The notes beneath the pieces are model-generated. The model was not told where the DNA came from. It saw only the letters and a list, made by a program, of their open reading frames with translations, and ran no database searches. This document shows, piece by piece, positions 1 to 12,057 of a stretch of 64,000 nucleotides of DNA. Origin of the DNA: Megamerina dolium (Eukaryota > Arthropoda > Insecta > Diptera > Megamerinidae). Each line of letters begins with the position of its first letter. Positions within the stretch are counted from its first letter, which is position 1. Location: the NCBI GenBank assembly GCA_963854835.1, contig OY978527.1:26431557-26495556 (forward strand), written 5' to 3'. The position numbers were made by a program, and so were the translations under genes.

Positions 1-958
1 GTCGCTGATATGCTGCTTGCTATTCATACGCAAACTACTTTGATATAATGCAAAAAATTTGAAAAATGTAGAAGTTTTAACATCTTTGACGACATTGAAC
101 AAAAACTCAGACAGGAAATGGTAAATTTTTTTCATTTTTTTTTACTTATTTATCAAACAATTGAGCCATAAAAGCCTATAGATAATAATAGTTGGAGTTA
201 TGATGAAATTGAAATTTTTTATTTTCTTAATATTTCACAGGTGCCGAATGAGCTGTTTAAGATTAAGTACCCCATTTAAAATTGACTGCAGTATACATCC
301 ATGAAAGATTTTAACTAGGACTCTGAGAATGATCGTTTAATCAAACAATTTTTATAAATCAAAATTCAAATTATTGAAATAGTAATATTATTTAAAATTG
401 AAACCACTAGAATAATCGTAAAATCATTGCAATAGCCGTAATTTTGATTAATTAATATTCAAATTATAAGATTAATCAGAATTTTCAATAATAACAATGA
501 ATTTATTGAAACGAAACGAAAAAATTTATTATATTTGTTCAAAGTTACGAATATAAAAGTGTAAAGAAGTTACTTTAATCTTTTTTGATTAATCGAATGG
601 AACTTTTCACTTTTACAATAATATATTGCAGTACTTAAAAGTAAATAAATAAATTAAATTACACACTTGAAAGTAAATAAATAAATTCAATTAAATATAA
701 AAGTGTGTTAAAAATAACTCGTAAAATTTTACTGCAGTTGAACAAAAGTAAAACTCAACTCAGAATAACATTTACACTGTTTTTGTGACTAATTTTAATT
801 TACTCATTAGAAATGCATGCGCATACTTCATTTGATGTAAACTAAAAGTGCTCTTAGAGTTATGCAATAAAATTAGAAGAACAAAGGAAATTATCGTATG
901 TACCGTGTGAATATATTTTCAAATAAATAGTTGCAAATTCTCAAGAACATTTTATGAT
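1..958. other. AT-rich non-coding flank
   Basis: I see no gene, RNA gene or repeat family here. The last five bases (954-958, ATGAT) are the left target-site duplicate of the BEL/Pao insertion. Confidence 0.6.
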
Positions 959-1428
959 TATTTATTCACTTTGCTTTTATTTTACCGAATAACACAATAT
1001 GTACGATTTTAATAATTTACTAATTTTAATAATAATAGTTTACATGTATGTGTAAGTATATATTTCAATTGCAGAGTATGAACGTAAACACTTATAAAAA
1101 GAAATTCGAATAAGTATCAAGAAATATAAAGAAATTTTAAACACTGTTTATTTCGACGATCAAATATGCGCGGAATGGCACGATCGCTTCAAAATCTAGG
1201 ACCGAATGTATAGATGATAACATCGGTCGATCATAACGCGAACCGCGAAAACCCAAAAACATAAAAGGGGAATTTATGTGGAGAGTTGGGTTGCCATATG
1301 GTAAGTATGCAAGGTAAGGTAAGTAAAAATGGTAAGTATCATTAATTCATTTTATAAATACTATTTCATTATTTTTACTTCCTTCTTTCAGGGACTGACC
1401 ATATGGCTTGTCTAAAGGGATTCAGACA
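959..1428 (-). repeat. BEL/Pao 3' LTR
   Basis: Matches 8121-8590 at all positions I compared except 1423. In element orientation it begins TGTCTGAATC and ends GTGAATAAATA, so the start is canonical TGT but the end is TA rather than CA. On the plus strand it carries several GGTAAGT motifs (about 1300-1340) followed by a pyrimidine tract and AG just before 1391, antisense to the element. Confidence 0.93.
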
Positions 1429-1447
1429 TCGCGGCCCGCATGCACTC

Positions 1448-2001
1448 GTGCATTAATTGAGTGCATCTCGTAGACGGGACAGTGAACCTATCGCGTCCTC
1501 GATCGCTCGAGCTGTCCTCCGACGAACATCGGGAGTCGGTCGTTGTCTAGGCTGGGAGCTTCTCGGGGTGGAAGCTACATGTAGTTGCTCGACGCGACGA
1601 GAGCGCGGAGGGTTTCGCTGCAATCCGTGGCGGAGATCCTCAGGTCTGCGCCGATGCCGGGGTTCAGGACGATGCCTCGTGCGTCCGCCTTAGGTTGTCC
1701 ACGTGGCGCACGATTATGTCGTCGACGCTGTTGGGTGGTGCGGCGATTCGGCGGCCCCTGCCCAGTAGGGGACCGGACCGGATGGAGGAGTATATGATGC
1801 GCCCATCTGCATTTTTTGCACGAGTTTGGCGAATCACAAGACCCAGTCCCGTGCGACCGAGCCAGGCAGTTGCGGCAGTATCGATGCGCTCGCACCACAT
1901 CCTCCCTCTGGCTTGTGCTCATCGCCAAAAACCCGCGGCAATACCGCAGAGCGTGGAGCCGATGACACAGTTGGCACCGATGATGATCGCTATGGGCGGA
2001 A
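1448..2001 (-). pseudogene. Second Gag-type zinc-knuckle segment, GC-rich, at the 3' end of the BEL element
   Basis: Reading from about 2001 leftward on the minus strand gives a cysteine/histidine array typical of BEL/Pao Gag C-termini: CQLC followed by HALRYC (about 1935-1975), then a CX2CX4HX4C knuckle beginning CRNCLARSH (about 1860), then a CKKC..HHILLH module (about 1800). A frame change near 1580 leads into an Arg/Ser/Pro-rich tail with a helical end and a TAA near 1460. The segment is clearly GC-richer than the rest of the element and differs in sequence from the element's own Gag knuckle near 5600-5760, so it probably came from another BEL/Pao lineage. A pyrimidine-rich stretch ending in AG (minus strand, AG at 2003-2002) lies directly upstream. 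It occupies the position where an extra 3' gene would sit; no start codon is obvious. Confidence 0.65.
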
Positions 2002-2094
2002 CTGGAAAGATAAAATTTGAAAACGAAATTAGCTTAAGGGCTTGTGCCAAAGTCTGATAGCGAAAAAAAGAGATTTTTTTTGGATATTATGATT

Positions 2095-3401
2095 TTACGC
2101 GAGCGGCAAAATACATAATTTTACTATGGGCCGCTTGAGAACGGCCGATTTTGTCCGAATATCTGCGACACGGATGTGGCCGTCAGATCCTCGACGCGTC
2201 CGAGACTCCATTCGTTGGGGGGCAGCAGCTCATCCTTGATGACCACCAGTTGTCCTACTTCCAGCTCCTTTTGAGGGTGTTGCCATTTGTAGCGTTTGTG
2301 CAGATCTTGTAGGTACTCAGTTTTCCATCTGCGGCTAAACTGGTGGTGAAGCGCCTTGAGTTCTTCCCATCGGTTTATTAGGGATATATCTTCCGAGTTG
2401 GGTTCGGGCAAGGCCGTTAGTGGAGCACCTCACAGGAAGTGACCTGGAGTTAGCGCTATCAGTTCGTTGGGATCTTGAGAGAGGGGAGACAATGGTCTAG
2501 TTTTGAGCACGGCTTCGATTCTACAAAGCAGAGTTGAGAACTCTTCGAAGCGGAATTTGTGATTGCCGGCAGTCTTTTTGAGATGAGCCTTAAAGCTTTT
2601 GACTGCCGACTCCCAGAGACCGCCCATGTGAGGCGCACTGGGAGGAATAAAAACCCAGTCAATACCTTGCGGAGAGTATTGGGCCAGAATATCTTTGGAC
2701 ACCTCCTTAGAGAATTTGAGGAATTCTTTACTCATGGCTCTTTGAGCTCCAACGAAAGTTGTACCATTATCCGACATGATTTTGCGGGAAAGGCCTCTTC
2801 TGCCAACGAATCTGGCGAATGCGGCGCGGAATGCCTCTGTAGAGAGATCAGAGCACAATTCCAAGTGAATGGCCTTTGTGGAAAAGCATACAAATACAGT
2901 CACATACCCTTTGAGAAACGCAGCAGTTCGAAGCGTAGATGCTTTAATTTGGAATGGGCCTGCAAAATCAACACCTGTGGTCGCGAAAGGTACCGACAAG
3001 GTACACCGTTCAGGCGGCAGAGTTGCCATAATCTGTGATCGAGCCTTTTGTTTGTGGATGGTACAAACTTTGCATAGAAATATGCATTTCCTTATTTGGG
3101 GCTTAAGACGAGGAATATAGAATTCTTGTCGAGCCATTCGGAACATGAGCCTTTGTTCTGCGTGTAGGAGCAGAGTATGGAGAAACTCGAGGTACAAAAC
3201 GCAAAATCGGGATTTTTCAGGAAGAATTATGCGGTGGCGCTCACTATAACTAAGACCAGAATGAGATAATCGACCATTTACTCTCATGAGATTTTCCTTG
3301 TCGAGAAAAGGATTTAAAGTCAGCAAAGAGCTTTTATTGCTGACTGCGGTTGACCTGAGAAGAGCCTTCAGCTCTTTGGGAAAATATTGCCATTGGGCTA
3401 A
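2095..3401 (-). pseudogene. BEL/Pao integrase plus DUF5641 C-terminal domain, broken
   Basis: Integrase inserts the cDNA into the genome. The frame is open on the minus strand from about 3401 to a TGA at 2432-2430. It contains an H2C2-like zinc-binding region (HAEQRL ... CIFLCKVC, near 3150-3030), then the catalytic core with GVDFAGPF (first Asp), SDNGTTF (second Asp) and GGLWESAVK (Glu), the usual D,D,E order. After the TGA the same frame continues as ..GAPLTALPEPN.. into DUF5641 (WKTEYLQDLH, VGQLVVIKDE). A frameshift near 2185 then moves the last residues into another frame, where they read RTKSAVLKRPIVKLC and end at a TAA at 2097-2095. One stop and one frameshift therefore separate this from an intact domain. 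The upstream edge is a TAA at 3404-3402. Confidence 0.88.
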
Positions 3402-5250
3402 TTAGATTAGCCGGCTTTTTGCGAAACGAATTTCGTCCTGCGAAAGTGAGGAATTCGAAATTGGAAAAGATTTTCGCAATTTAGAGAGTCCGTTATGGAC
3501 AAAACGGAAAACGTAACAAATCACGCGTAGTGCCCTTAAAAATGATGAGAACTGATCGAGAATGTCGGTATGGTCATCTAACGTGAGAAAAACCTCTACT
3601 TCCTTTGGTCGGGGGGCAACGTACTGGAAAGTATTGGTTTTGGCCAGGCTTCTTCGGAGTGATGAAGCCATGCAGGGCCATTCTACCAAAGAGTATTGGA
3701 CACGAGATCTTGGGGCTTGCATCCGCGTGTACCCAAATCAGCTGGATTTTCGCTGCTGATGAAAGAAAGAAAAACGGCGCCACACAATTCCAAACGTGGT
3801 AAGCTGACCGTCTGCAGAGGTGCAACTATTCCTTTAGCCAACAGTAAATGACATGATATTTGATGATTCATGTCTATTGATCGTATGTACAGGGCTGCAC
3901 AATACGCTTTCTCTGAAGCGTCACAAAATCCATGAAGCTGGATTCGCTTTTTGGGGGAGAATTGTACCCATCGAGGGATTTCGATGAGACCAATGGACGC
4001 AATGTTCTTCAGAAATACATTTCATTTGATGAGCGATCTAGGTTTCACGCATTCATCCCAGTCGGTGCCTTCTAACCAGAGCTCTTGGAGAAGCAGCTTG
4101 GCTTGAGTCTTGATGGGCGAGAGCCATCCTGCCGGGTCAAAAAGTTTCGCAACGGCAGATAAAATTTGACGCTTGGTAGCAGCGGATGTTGTTTCGATGG
4201 GCGATACTGAGTACGAGAATGTGTCAGTCAATGCATTCCATCGTATTCCAAGGGTTTTTGTGGCACTGGCACTTTCAAATTTTAGAAAATCAGAATCGAG
4301 AAGTCTGATTTTCGGATATTTTCTAAAATTTTAGGATGATTTGCAGTAATCTTTCGTAATGGAAATCCTGCGGAGTTGAGGACTTATATCACTTGAGATA
4401 AAGATTCTACTGCATCTGGAATTGTATGTTAACCCGATAATACGTCATCCACATAGGTTTTTTTGAAGATTATTTTTTCCACGACAGGGAAATTCTTCTT
4501 GGAATCCTTAGCCAATTATTGCAGTGTTCTAATGGCTAAATATGGAGAACAATTTACACCAAATGTTACTGTCTTCAATCGGAAATCTTGAATTGGAGAA
4601 TTTGGTGACCTGCGAAAGAGAATTCGCTGGAAATCCTGGTCGTCATGGTGGACAAGAATTTGTCGCTACATCTTTTGTACATCACCATTGAAAACGAATT
4701 GATATAGTCGCCACCTCAGGATGAGAACCATGAGATCTGGTTGTAATGTGGGACCAATATGTAATACGTCGTTAAGAGAATGGCCTGAGCCGCTGCTTCT
4801 TGAGGCATTAAAAACAACACGTACTTTGGTGGTTTTCTTTTCTGGCCTCACCACTGCATGATGTGGCAGGTAAAAGGAGAAATACTTGCCATCAGAGATG
4901 ATTTCATGCGAGCCTGTGGGTTCCATATGATCCAGCGTGAGGTATTCTTCGAGAACCTCATCGTAAATAGCTTTGAGATCGCTTTTCTTTGAAAAATTTT
5001 TCTCCATACTGCGAAATTGATTATAGGCTATGGTTCGGGAGTGACCAAGAGCCGTAAGAGCGGGAAAACTGGATTTAAATGGAAGCCTGACCACATATCT
5101 TCCATCTGACCTACGAGATGTGGTCCTCTGATAGTAGTCTTCACAGGCTATATCTTCTTCCGATACTTGAGCTGGCTGATTGACTTCTTCCTGTTCCCAA
5201 AACCTCCTTAATTGAGAACTAAGAAGTTTATTGGAAACTTCCTCAACTTT
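3402..5250 (-). pseudogene. BEL/Pao reverse transcriptase and RNase H region, broken
   Basis: Minus-strand reading from about 5250 gives the N-terminal RT flank (LRRFWEQEE, then YVVRLPFKSSFPAL near 5090) and RT motifs (VRVVFNASR near 4810, LNDVLHIGPTLQPDL near 4760). A TAG follows near 4667, and the same frame resumes downstream with the polymerase box YVDD at 4455-4444, with further stops on both sides. The A17-like spacer follows near 4230-4030 ([24 protein letters not shown]). The RNase H start (QLHGFCDASEKAY, near 3930; LPRLELCGAV, near 3790) runs directly into SSENPADLGTRG (near 3740), which in the family lies far downstream, so most of RNase H is deleted. Reverse transcription by this copy's own enzyme is not possible. 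Confidence 0.85.
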
Positions 5251-5582
5251 TTAGAGATAGGGCCACTAATTATCCAGCCAAATATCGTATTCTGTGCGAG
5301 AAGGCTTCCACAGATATTATGGCGGATTCCGGTTAGGAGGATTTGAGGAATCAAATCGCTACCTATGACTATGTCAATTTGCGCCTGCACGAAGCAATTC
5401 GGGTCAGCCAAATCTAACATTTCGAATTGCTGCCAATCGATCTTAGAAATTTTAAATGTGGGTAGAAATTTGGTCAATTGTGAGAGTACAATTGCCTGTG
5501 TCTGTAACTTTTTATTAGCCTTTGGGGCGACTAACGTAACGGTACAAGTCTGGTTAGAGTTTTGGATGGCCTTCGCTGACAT
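5208..5582 (-). pseudogene. BEL/Pao aspartic protease remnant (DUF1758), catalytic part missing
   Basis: The frame encodes the C-terminal two thirds of the BEL-type retropepsin domain: PTFKISKIDW, then QAQIDIVIGSDLIPQIL and NTIFGWIISGPI, the signature stretch before RT. The usual N-terminal catalytic Asp-Ser/Thr-Gly segment is absent. The Gag zinc-knuckle frame runs into this frame with an overlap of about 50 bases and a shift, as expected for a deletion that removed the second knuckle and the protease active site together. A second frameshift near 5250 separates it from the RT frame. It uses an ATG at 5582, but in an intact element it would be internal to a polyprotein. Confidence 0.82.
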
Positions 5583-6897
5583 TGCAAACAGGAATGTTTG
5601 CTTTTGCAGTCCCGTTTATGGTGAGTGAAGGCCAAGCAGTTCTCACAGAGACTGTGTTCTCGAACTAGCCTCACTCTATCGCGAACAACCAACTTTTTAA
5701 ACCGCTCACAGGATTTTAGCGAATGTGCAGCTTCGCAGATTGGACAAGAGAATGTCCGATTGCTTTCTGCAAAAAAGTTTTGGGTTTTGTTCTGGGATCT
5801 GTTTTGTAGAAATCCTGATTTGTTTGGTTTGACGCTGTTGAGCCTCTCCACGACTTCATACCTGAGAGTCAAGAATTCGTTCATCTGCTGCCATGTTGGA
5901 AGATCCTTGCGGGAACTTAGGTATTGTTCCCAGAGAGCCAAGGAATCTTCAGGCAGTTTTGAACAGCAGATATGCACCAGGATCGGGTCCCAATTCTCTG
6001 TCGAGACGCCTTGAGAGGATAAGACGGACAGAGAATTATTGATCGTGGTTTGCAATTTCTGAATTGCCTCGCTATTCTCGTAATTCACTTGAGGAAGGTT
6101 CAAGAGAGTTTTTATCTGCTTATCGACCAGAATTCGCTTGTTTTCGAAGCGGGCCTTTAGCGCATTCCATGCCAACTCGAAATTTTCGTTGTTGAGCGCG
6201 TACTGCTTCACAATAGCTCCAGCTTTTCCTGCAGTTTTGTATCGGAGATGATACAGTTTTTGGGCAGAAGAGAGTTTAGGGTGGTTTATGTAAACCGCCG
6301 TAAACATGTCGCGGAAGGACGTCCATTCTTCGTACCCGCCGGAAAATGTTTCGGTATCACAAGTAGGAACAGTCAGGCAAATAGCGGAATTATTTGCCTG
6401 CTCTGTTGCAGAAATAGAGTTACTTTCTGCTTGTGATGGAAGTTCCAATCTGGAGGCTGATTGAACTTCTAAGAGATCCGAAATCTGTGCTTTTATGGTG
6501 TGCACGCGCTCTTGGCAGAGTTCCATTTTATTTCTCGCTGCCATTTTGAAATTACTGGGCAGCTCGTCCCCATCCGTTAAACCTACTCCTCTAAACGTGG
6601 ACTTGACTTGCTCATAATAGCTGCACAAGTCCTCGAGCTTAGCCTTCAGGAGAGAAGGCGTTAAGTCTTCAACCAGAATCGTGGAAAACTTCGTGCAGAA
6701 ATGCACTAGGTTGTCCGCCTCGAAAATTAACTCATTCATGGAGGGGTCATAATTTCTTTTTCTAGGAGTTTTTTTCTTGTTTCGGATGTAACTTTTGGCA
6801 TTTTTTCCACTGGGCCTTTCGGAATAGCGCCAGCTGACTCTCCCCTACGACCTTCAGAGGCTATTTCCTGCTTTTCTGGTGATTTCATCACTGGCAT
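5531..6897 (-). pseudogene. BEL/Pao Gag, nearly complete, frameshifted at both ends
   Basis: Gag packages the element RNA. The main frame (6739-5531, 402 codons) has a helical N-terminal part, a DUF1759-type central region (GGYEEWTSFRDMFTAV, KLYHLRYKTAGKA, WNALKARFENKR) and a C-terminal zinc knuckle: CPICEAAHSLKSC then CENCLAFTHHKRDC (CX2CX4HX4C), then SCLQCQRR. The expected HH-containing end of the last knuckle is missing because the frame shifts there. Upstream, a separate 53-codon frame beginning at an ATG at 6897-6895 ends in a TGA overlapping the Gag ATG. Its Lys/Glu-rich sequence ends KKLLEKEIMTPP and looks like the original N-terminus put out of frame. Confidence 0.88.
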
Positions 6898-7029
6898 ATT
6901 TGACCGAATCTATCAAGATTTGTGGAGTGAAGAGAGTATCAAAAATTGCACCAAAATGCACCGATTATGCGACGATATCGATATAGAGAGATGTATCGAT
7001 CGATAACAGAAATGTTATCGATATAATGC

Positions 7030-7670
7030 GTAAATTAGAAAAATATATATATGAGAATATATATAAAGAAGAAATATGTATATATTTAAGGGAATATATA
7101 TGTACCCAAGAAAATATATATGAGAATATATGTATAGATGTATATATATATGTGGATATATAAAATTGAAACGAATTGAAACGGGTATATATACAACCCG
7201 TGAATATATATACCAAAATGCAATATATATATGAAAATATATAAAGTGATGAAATTTGTGTATATATATGAGAATATATAGAGATGAAATGTGTATATAT
7301 ATGTGAATGTATGTATATACCAAAACGAAATATATATAAGAGAATATATAGAGAGATGAAATTTGTGTATATATAAGCGAATATATATACCGAAGAAAAT
7401 ATATATGAGAATATATGTATAGAGGTATATATATATGTGGATATATAAAATTGAAACGAATTATGTATATATATACCCGTGAATATATGTATATGCCAAA
7501 ATGCAATATATATATGAAAATATATAAAGTGATGAAATTTGAGTATATATATGAGAATATATAGAGATGAAATGTGTATATATGTATGTATATAAGTGAA
7601 TATATATACGAAAAAGAAATATATATGAAGATATATAAAACGAAATATATATATGAGAATATATAATATA
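7030..7670. repeat. AT-rich tandem repeat in the BEL leader, with a 284-bp direct duplication
   Basis: Short motifs such as GAGAATATAT, ATATATATGTGGATATAT and GATGAAAT recur throughout. The block starting at 7121 (TGAGAATATATGTATAG) recurs at 7406, and CCAAAATGCAATATA at 7213 recurs at 7496, so a unit of about 284 bp is duplicated. It lies between the 5' LTR and Gag. The long minus-strand open frame across it (6965-7759) is a repeat artefact. Confidence 0.85.
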
Positions 7671-7679
7671 TTTAAAAAA

Positions 7680-8100
7680 ATCAGAAATTTTGTTTTCTTA
7701 TCTGTATTCAGCTGGTGTTGGTGTTGATGCTGCTGCTGCCCCAATTCAAACGATGCCAATTCGAAATTTTCGTTGTATTATTATTATTTTTTTTAATATT
7801 CAATCATTTTCGTTTTAATATTCACATATAAAAAATTTCAATAAATAAAAAGAAAAAAATTTTTTTTGGGCCGCTCTAATGCATATTTTATTTTGCCTCT
7901 TTATGTACTGTTTTTTTTTTGTTCGTATATAAAATTTGTAATTGTCTAGTGTTTGTATATTATATGTTCACTGACACTATGTGGCATTATTTTTTTTCTT
8001 TTTATGTATTATTGTTTGTTTTTTAACGTTTTGCACTTCACTTTATGTACATAATTTTACCTCATCTCTTAATTTCACGAATTATACGCGCCGATTCTTT
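7680..8100. other. BEL 5' leader, AT-rich
   Basis: Untranslated leader between the primer site and the tandem repeat. It holds poly-T runs but no recognisable coding sequence. Confidence 0.6.
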
Positions 8101-8101
8101 T

Positions 8102-8119
8102 CGTTGCCTCGAAGGACCA
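8102..8119 (-). other. Primer-binding site of the BEL element
   Basis: On the minus strand one base beyond the 5' LTR reads TGGTCCTTCGAGGCAACG. TGG complements the CCA end of a tRNA, as LTR-element primer sites do. Its position next to 8121-8590, and not next to the other LTR, confirms the element is on the minus strand. I cannot name the tRNA. Confidence 0.75.
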
Positions 8120-8120
8120 A

Positions 8121-8590
8121 TATTTATTCACTTTGCTTTTATTTTACCGAATAACACAATATGTACGATTTTAATAATTTACTAATTTTAATAATAATAG
8201 TTTACATGTATGTGTAAGTATATATTTCAATTGCAGAGTATGAACGTAAACACTTATAAAAAGAAATTCGAATAAGTATCAAGAAATATAAAGAAATTTT
8301 AAACACTGTTTATTTCGACGATCAAATATGCGCGGAATGGCACGATCGCTTCAAAATCTAGGACCGAATGTATAGATGATAACATCGGTCGATCATAACG
8401 CGAACCGCGAAAACCCAAAAACATAAAAGGGGAATTTATGTGGAGAGTTGGGTTGCCATATGGTAAGTATGCAAGGTAAGGTAAGTAAAAATGGTAAGTA
8501 TCATTAATTCATTTTATAAATACTATTTCATTATTTTTACTTCCTTCTTTCAGGGACTGACCATATGGCTTGTCTAAAGGGATTTAGACA
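8121..8590 (-). repeat. BEL/Pao 5' LTR
   Basis: Near-identical copy of 959-1428 with a perfect ATGAT duplicate immediately outside (8591-8595). It should hold the element promoter and polyadenylation signals; I did not find a convincing TATA box on the minus strand. Confidence 0.93.
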
Positions 8591-8595
8591 ATGAT

Positions 8596-10743
8596 AAAAT
8601 GCTATTTCTAAGATTTGATTCAATTTTTCTATTGACTAAATTCAGACCATTACAATCTAAATTGTTGCGTGAATAATTTTAATCACTTAGTTTAGAGTCT
8701 AAGTAGAATTGATAGCAAATAAAGAATATAGTGGAATTATACTGGACCACGTATAAGTCAAAGAAGAATGAATCTAAACTGGTTACCGAGGCTAAATATA
8801 GCCTCAAACAATTCAAAGAAACAATTTGTGTTAATTCTTTTCTCAGGTTCTATTAGAAGCTAGTTGATTATTGTCATAAAGCATTCGATTGCAATGATAT
8901 TATTGACACTCTTTCCAAGACAAAGACAATGTGATTCATAATGGTTTAAAAAAACTCCTTTCAAAAAGTTGGATAATCCCTTATACAATTCCCATCAAAC
9001 ATTAATATTCTTATATTGCGCTCATTGTTCAATAGTTATGAGCCTTCATTTATATTTCATCGATATTCTTATAGCCTATAATTCTTAGTGCATTATAATC
9101 ATGTGTTAGAGCCTAAAGTGGCGTAACAACAATTTCCACTACAGGTTTATTATAAACAGATAATAACAGAGCACCGAGCTTATTATAAGCATATTATATT
9201 CTCCTTGCAAGCATATTACAAAATTCTTATAAGCACGTTATAAGCCAATAATATCAAAAGCCTTTTATAAGTTTACATCCAGTACAATATAAGAAAAAAT
9301 CAAAATCAAGTTTTATTATTATTATGCATGTTTTCCGTTAATCTGTAGTTTTAAATGCATTTATTAATTAAATATCTTTATTTGTAAATGCAAATTTTAT
9401 GTATCTTATTGGATTTGAATCTTCTATCGCACCATCAGCAAATGTTTGGAACTTTTACTGAAAAATTTGGATATTTCGGTTAAAAAAATCATACCAACAA
9501 TGTGCCAACAGTGCGGTTATAAGAACTGAAATATTTTCAATTTCAAAGTTCCATTATTATAAGCCTATATAATTTAAACCTCGCTGTTCTACAATGTTTG
9601 CTGGGTTGGTCACCATGATTGTTACTTACTGCAGTGCAGATTGCACGTGTCTAATTACAGCAATAAAATTAACAAAGTAAATGTTCTTGTTCTGCTTCAT
9701 GCCATTGGCATTTGTTCTAGTTTTGTTTAAAAAAAAAAAAGTAAAAGTTTTTTATATCAAAACAAATTACATATAAACTTGCGGATATATTTTTGGTAGA
9801 TTGTTAGATTGACATTAAGTATTTAAGTATTAAAAAATTGGGCATTTTTTAAAGAACTTTCAGTATTGGATCAAGACTTCGAATAGGTACTTAACATTTT
9901 GGAATTAATTTATATTTTAATTATTATTATTAACTATTATTATTATTATTATTATTATTATTAGGAAAGCTATTTATAATTTTTTTATTTTAATTGTTAC
10001 TATTGCATTTAGATCTCATGTACATTGAAATATCTGATTATTTGATTTATTAAACGTCAATTGCTTGTTGATTGTTGAAGTTACTAAATTGACCCCTGAG
10101 AATGTAAAAACGTTACATGTAAATGCCTTCTATAGATATCCAAATATGACGATGATATTTTATGGTTTTCATGTCCTTTGGCTAGGTAAAAGTAATAGGG
10201 GTTCGCCATACCACTTACCTTGAACAGGAGTCAGTCAGTTTTTCTCCCATTAAAAAAAATGGACCTGGATGCCTTGTCATTTAGTGCAGAACCACAACTA
10301 CAAGTTTTGTTTTTTCATATCCAGTCTTTTATGGAACCTCATAAAATAGAGTGGAGCTGTGTCTGCAAATTTCACTCTTAATAATCTAGTATCATACACT
10401 TACACTTGCTAAATCATAATCACTGAATTGTAATATAAATAATATTATTATTAAAAAATATGTTTATATTTGTATTTTTAAGAAATTACTTTAAAAGCAA
10501 CTCGAACACAAAATTTGCTTATAATGATTATAAAATTGTTAGACAACAACGTCTTGATTTTGGTTTTTGTTTTTACTATTCTGCAAGTATTCTATTTTAA
10601 TTAACACTTGACTTAATGATTACAAGACTATAAAAGGCAAACAATCAAAGAACAGCATAAACAGTACATACATAATCAAAAAAACTTTCGAGTAAACCGT
10701 ATATAGTAGTAACACAAAATGAAAAGAGATGAGAGAAAAGAGA
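8596..10743. other. AT-rich non-coding stretch
   Basis: No gene seen. It includes several TTATAAGC-like words between about 9170 and 9290, and an (ATT)n tract listed separately. Confidence 0.5.
9918..9963. repeat. (ATT)n microsatellite
   Basis: About fifteen ATT units with one interruption near 9931. Confidence 0.9.
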
Positions 10744-10745
10744 GA

Positions 10746-12050
<1,305 letters not shown>

Positions 12051-12057
12051 TAGGGAA

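Larger units (their letters stand above)
959..8590 (-). mobile_element. BEL/Pao LTR retrotransposon, defective, minus strand
   Basis: A 7.6-kb element bounded by two 470-bp direct repeats that differ at about one base (1423 C against 8585 T). Perfect 5-bp duplicates ATGAT (954-958 and 8591-8595) flank it, which suits BEL/Pao integration. Read on the minus strand the order is 5' LTR, primer site, leader, Gag, protease remnant, reverse transcriptase, RNase H remnant, integrase and the C-terminal DUF5641 domain, then a GC-rich extra segment and the 3' LTR. BEL/Pao elements normally carry one continuous gag-pol frame. Here it is interrupted by several stops, frameshifts and at least two deletions, so this copy is non-autonomous. 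The near-identical LTRs indicate a recent insertion of an already broken template, or gene conversion between LTRs. Confidence 0.93.

Noticed and set aside
6965..7759. A 264-codon minus-strand open frame rich in Tyr/Ile/His
   Set aside because: It lies wholly in an AT-rich tandem repeat of the BEL leader; the frame is a by-product of repeat periodicity.
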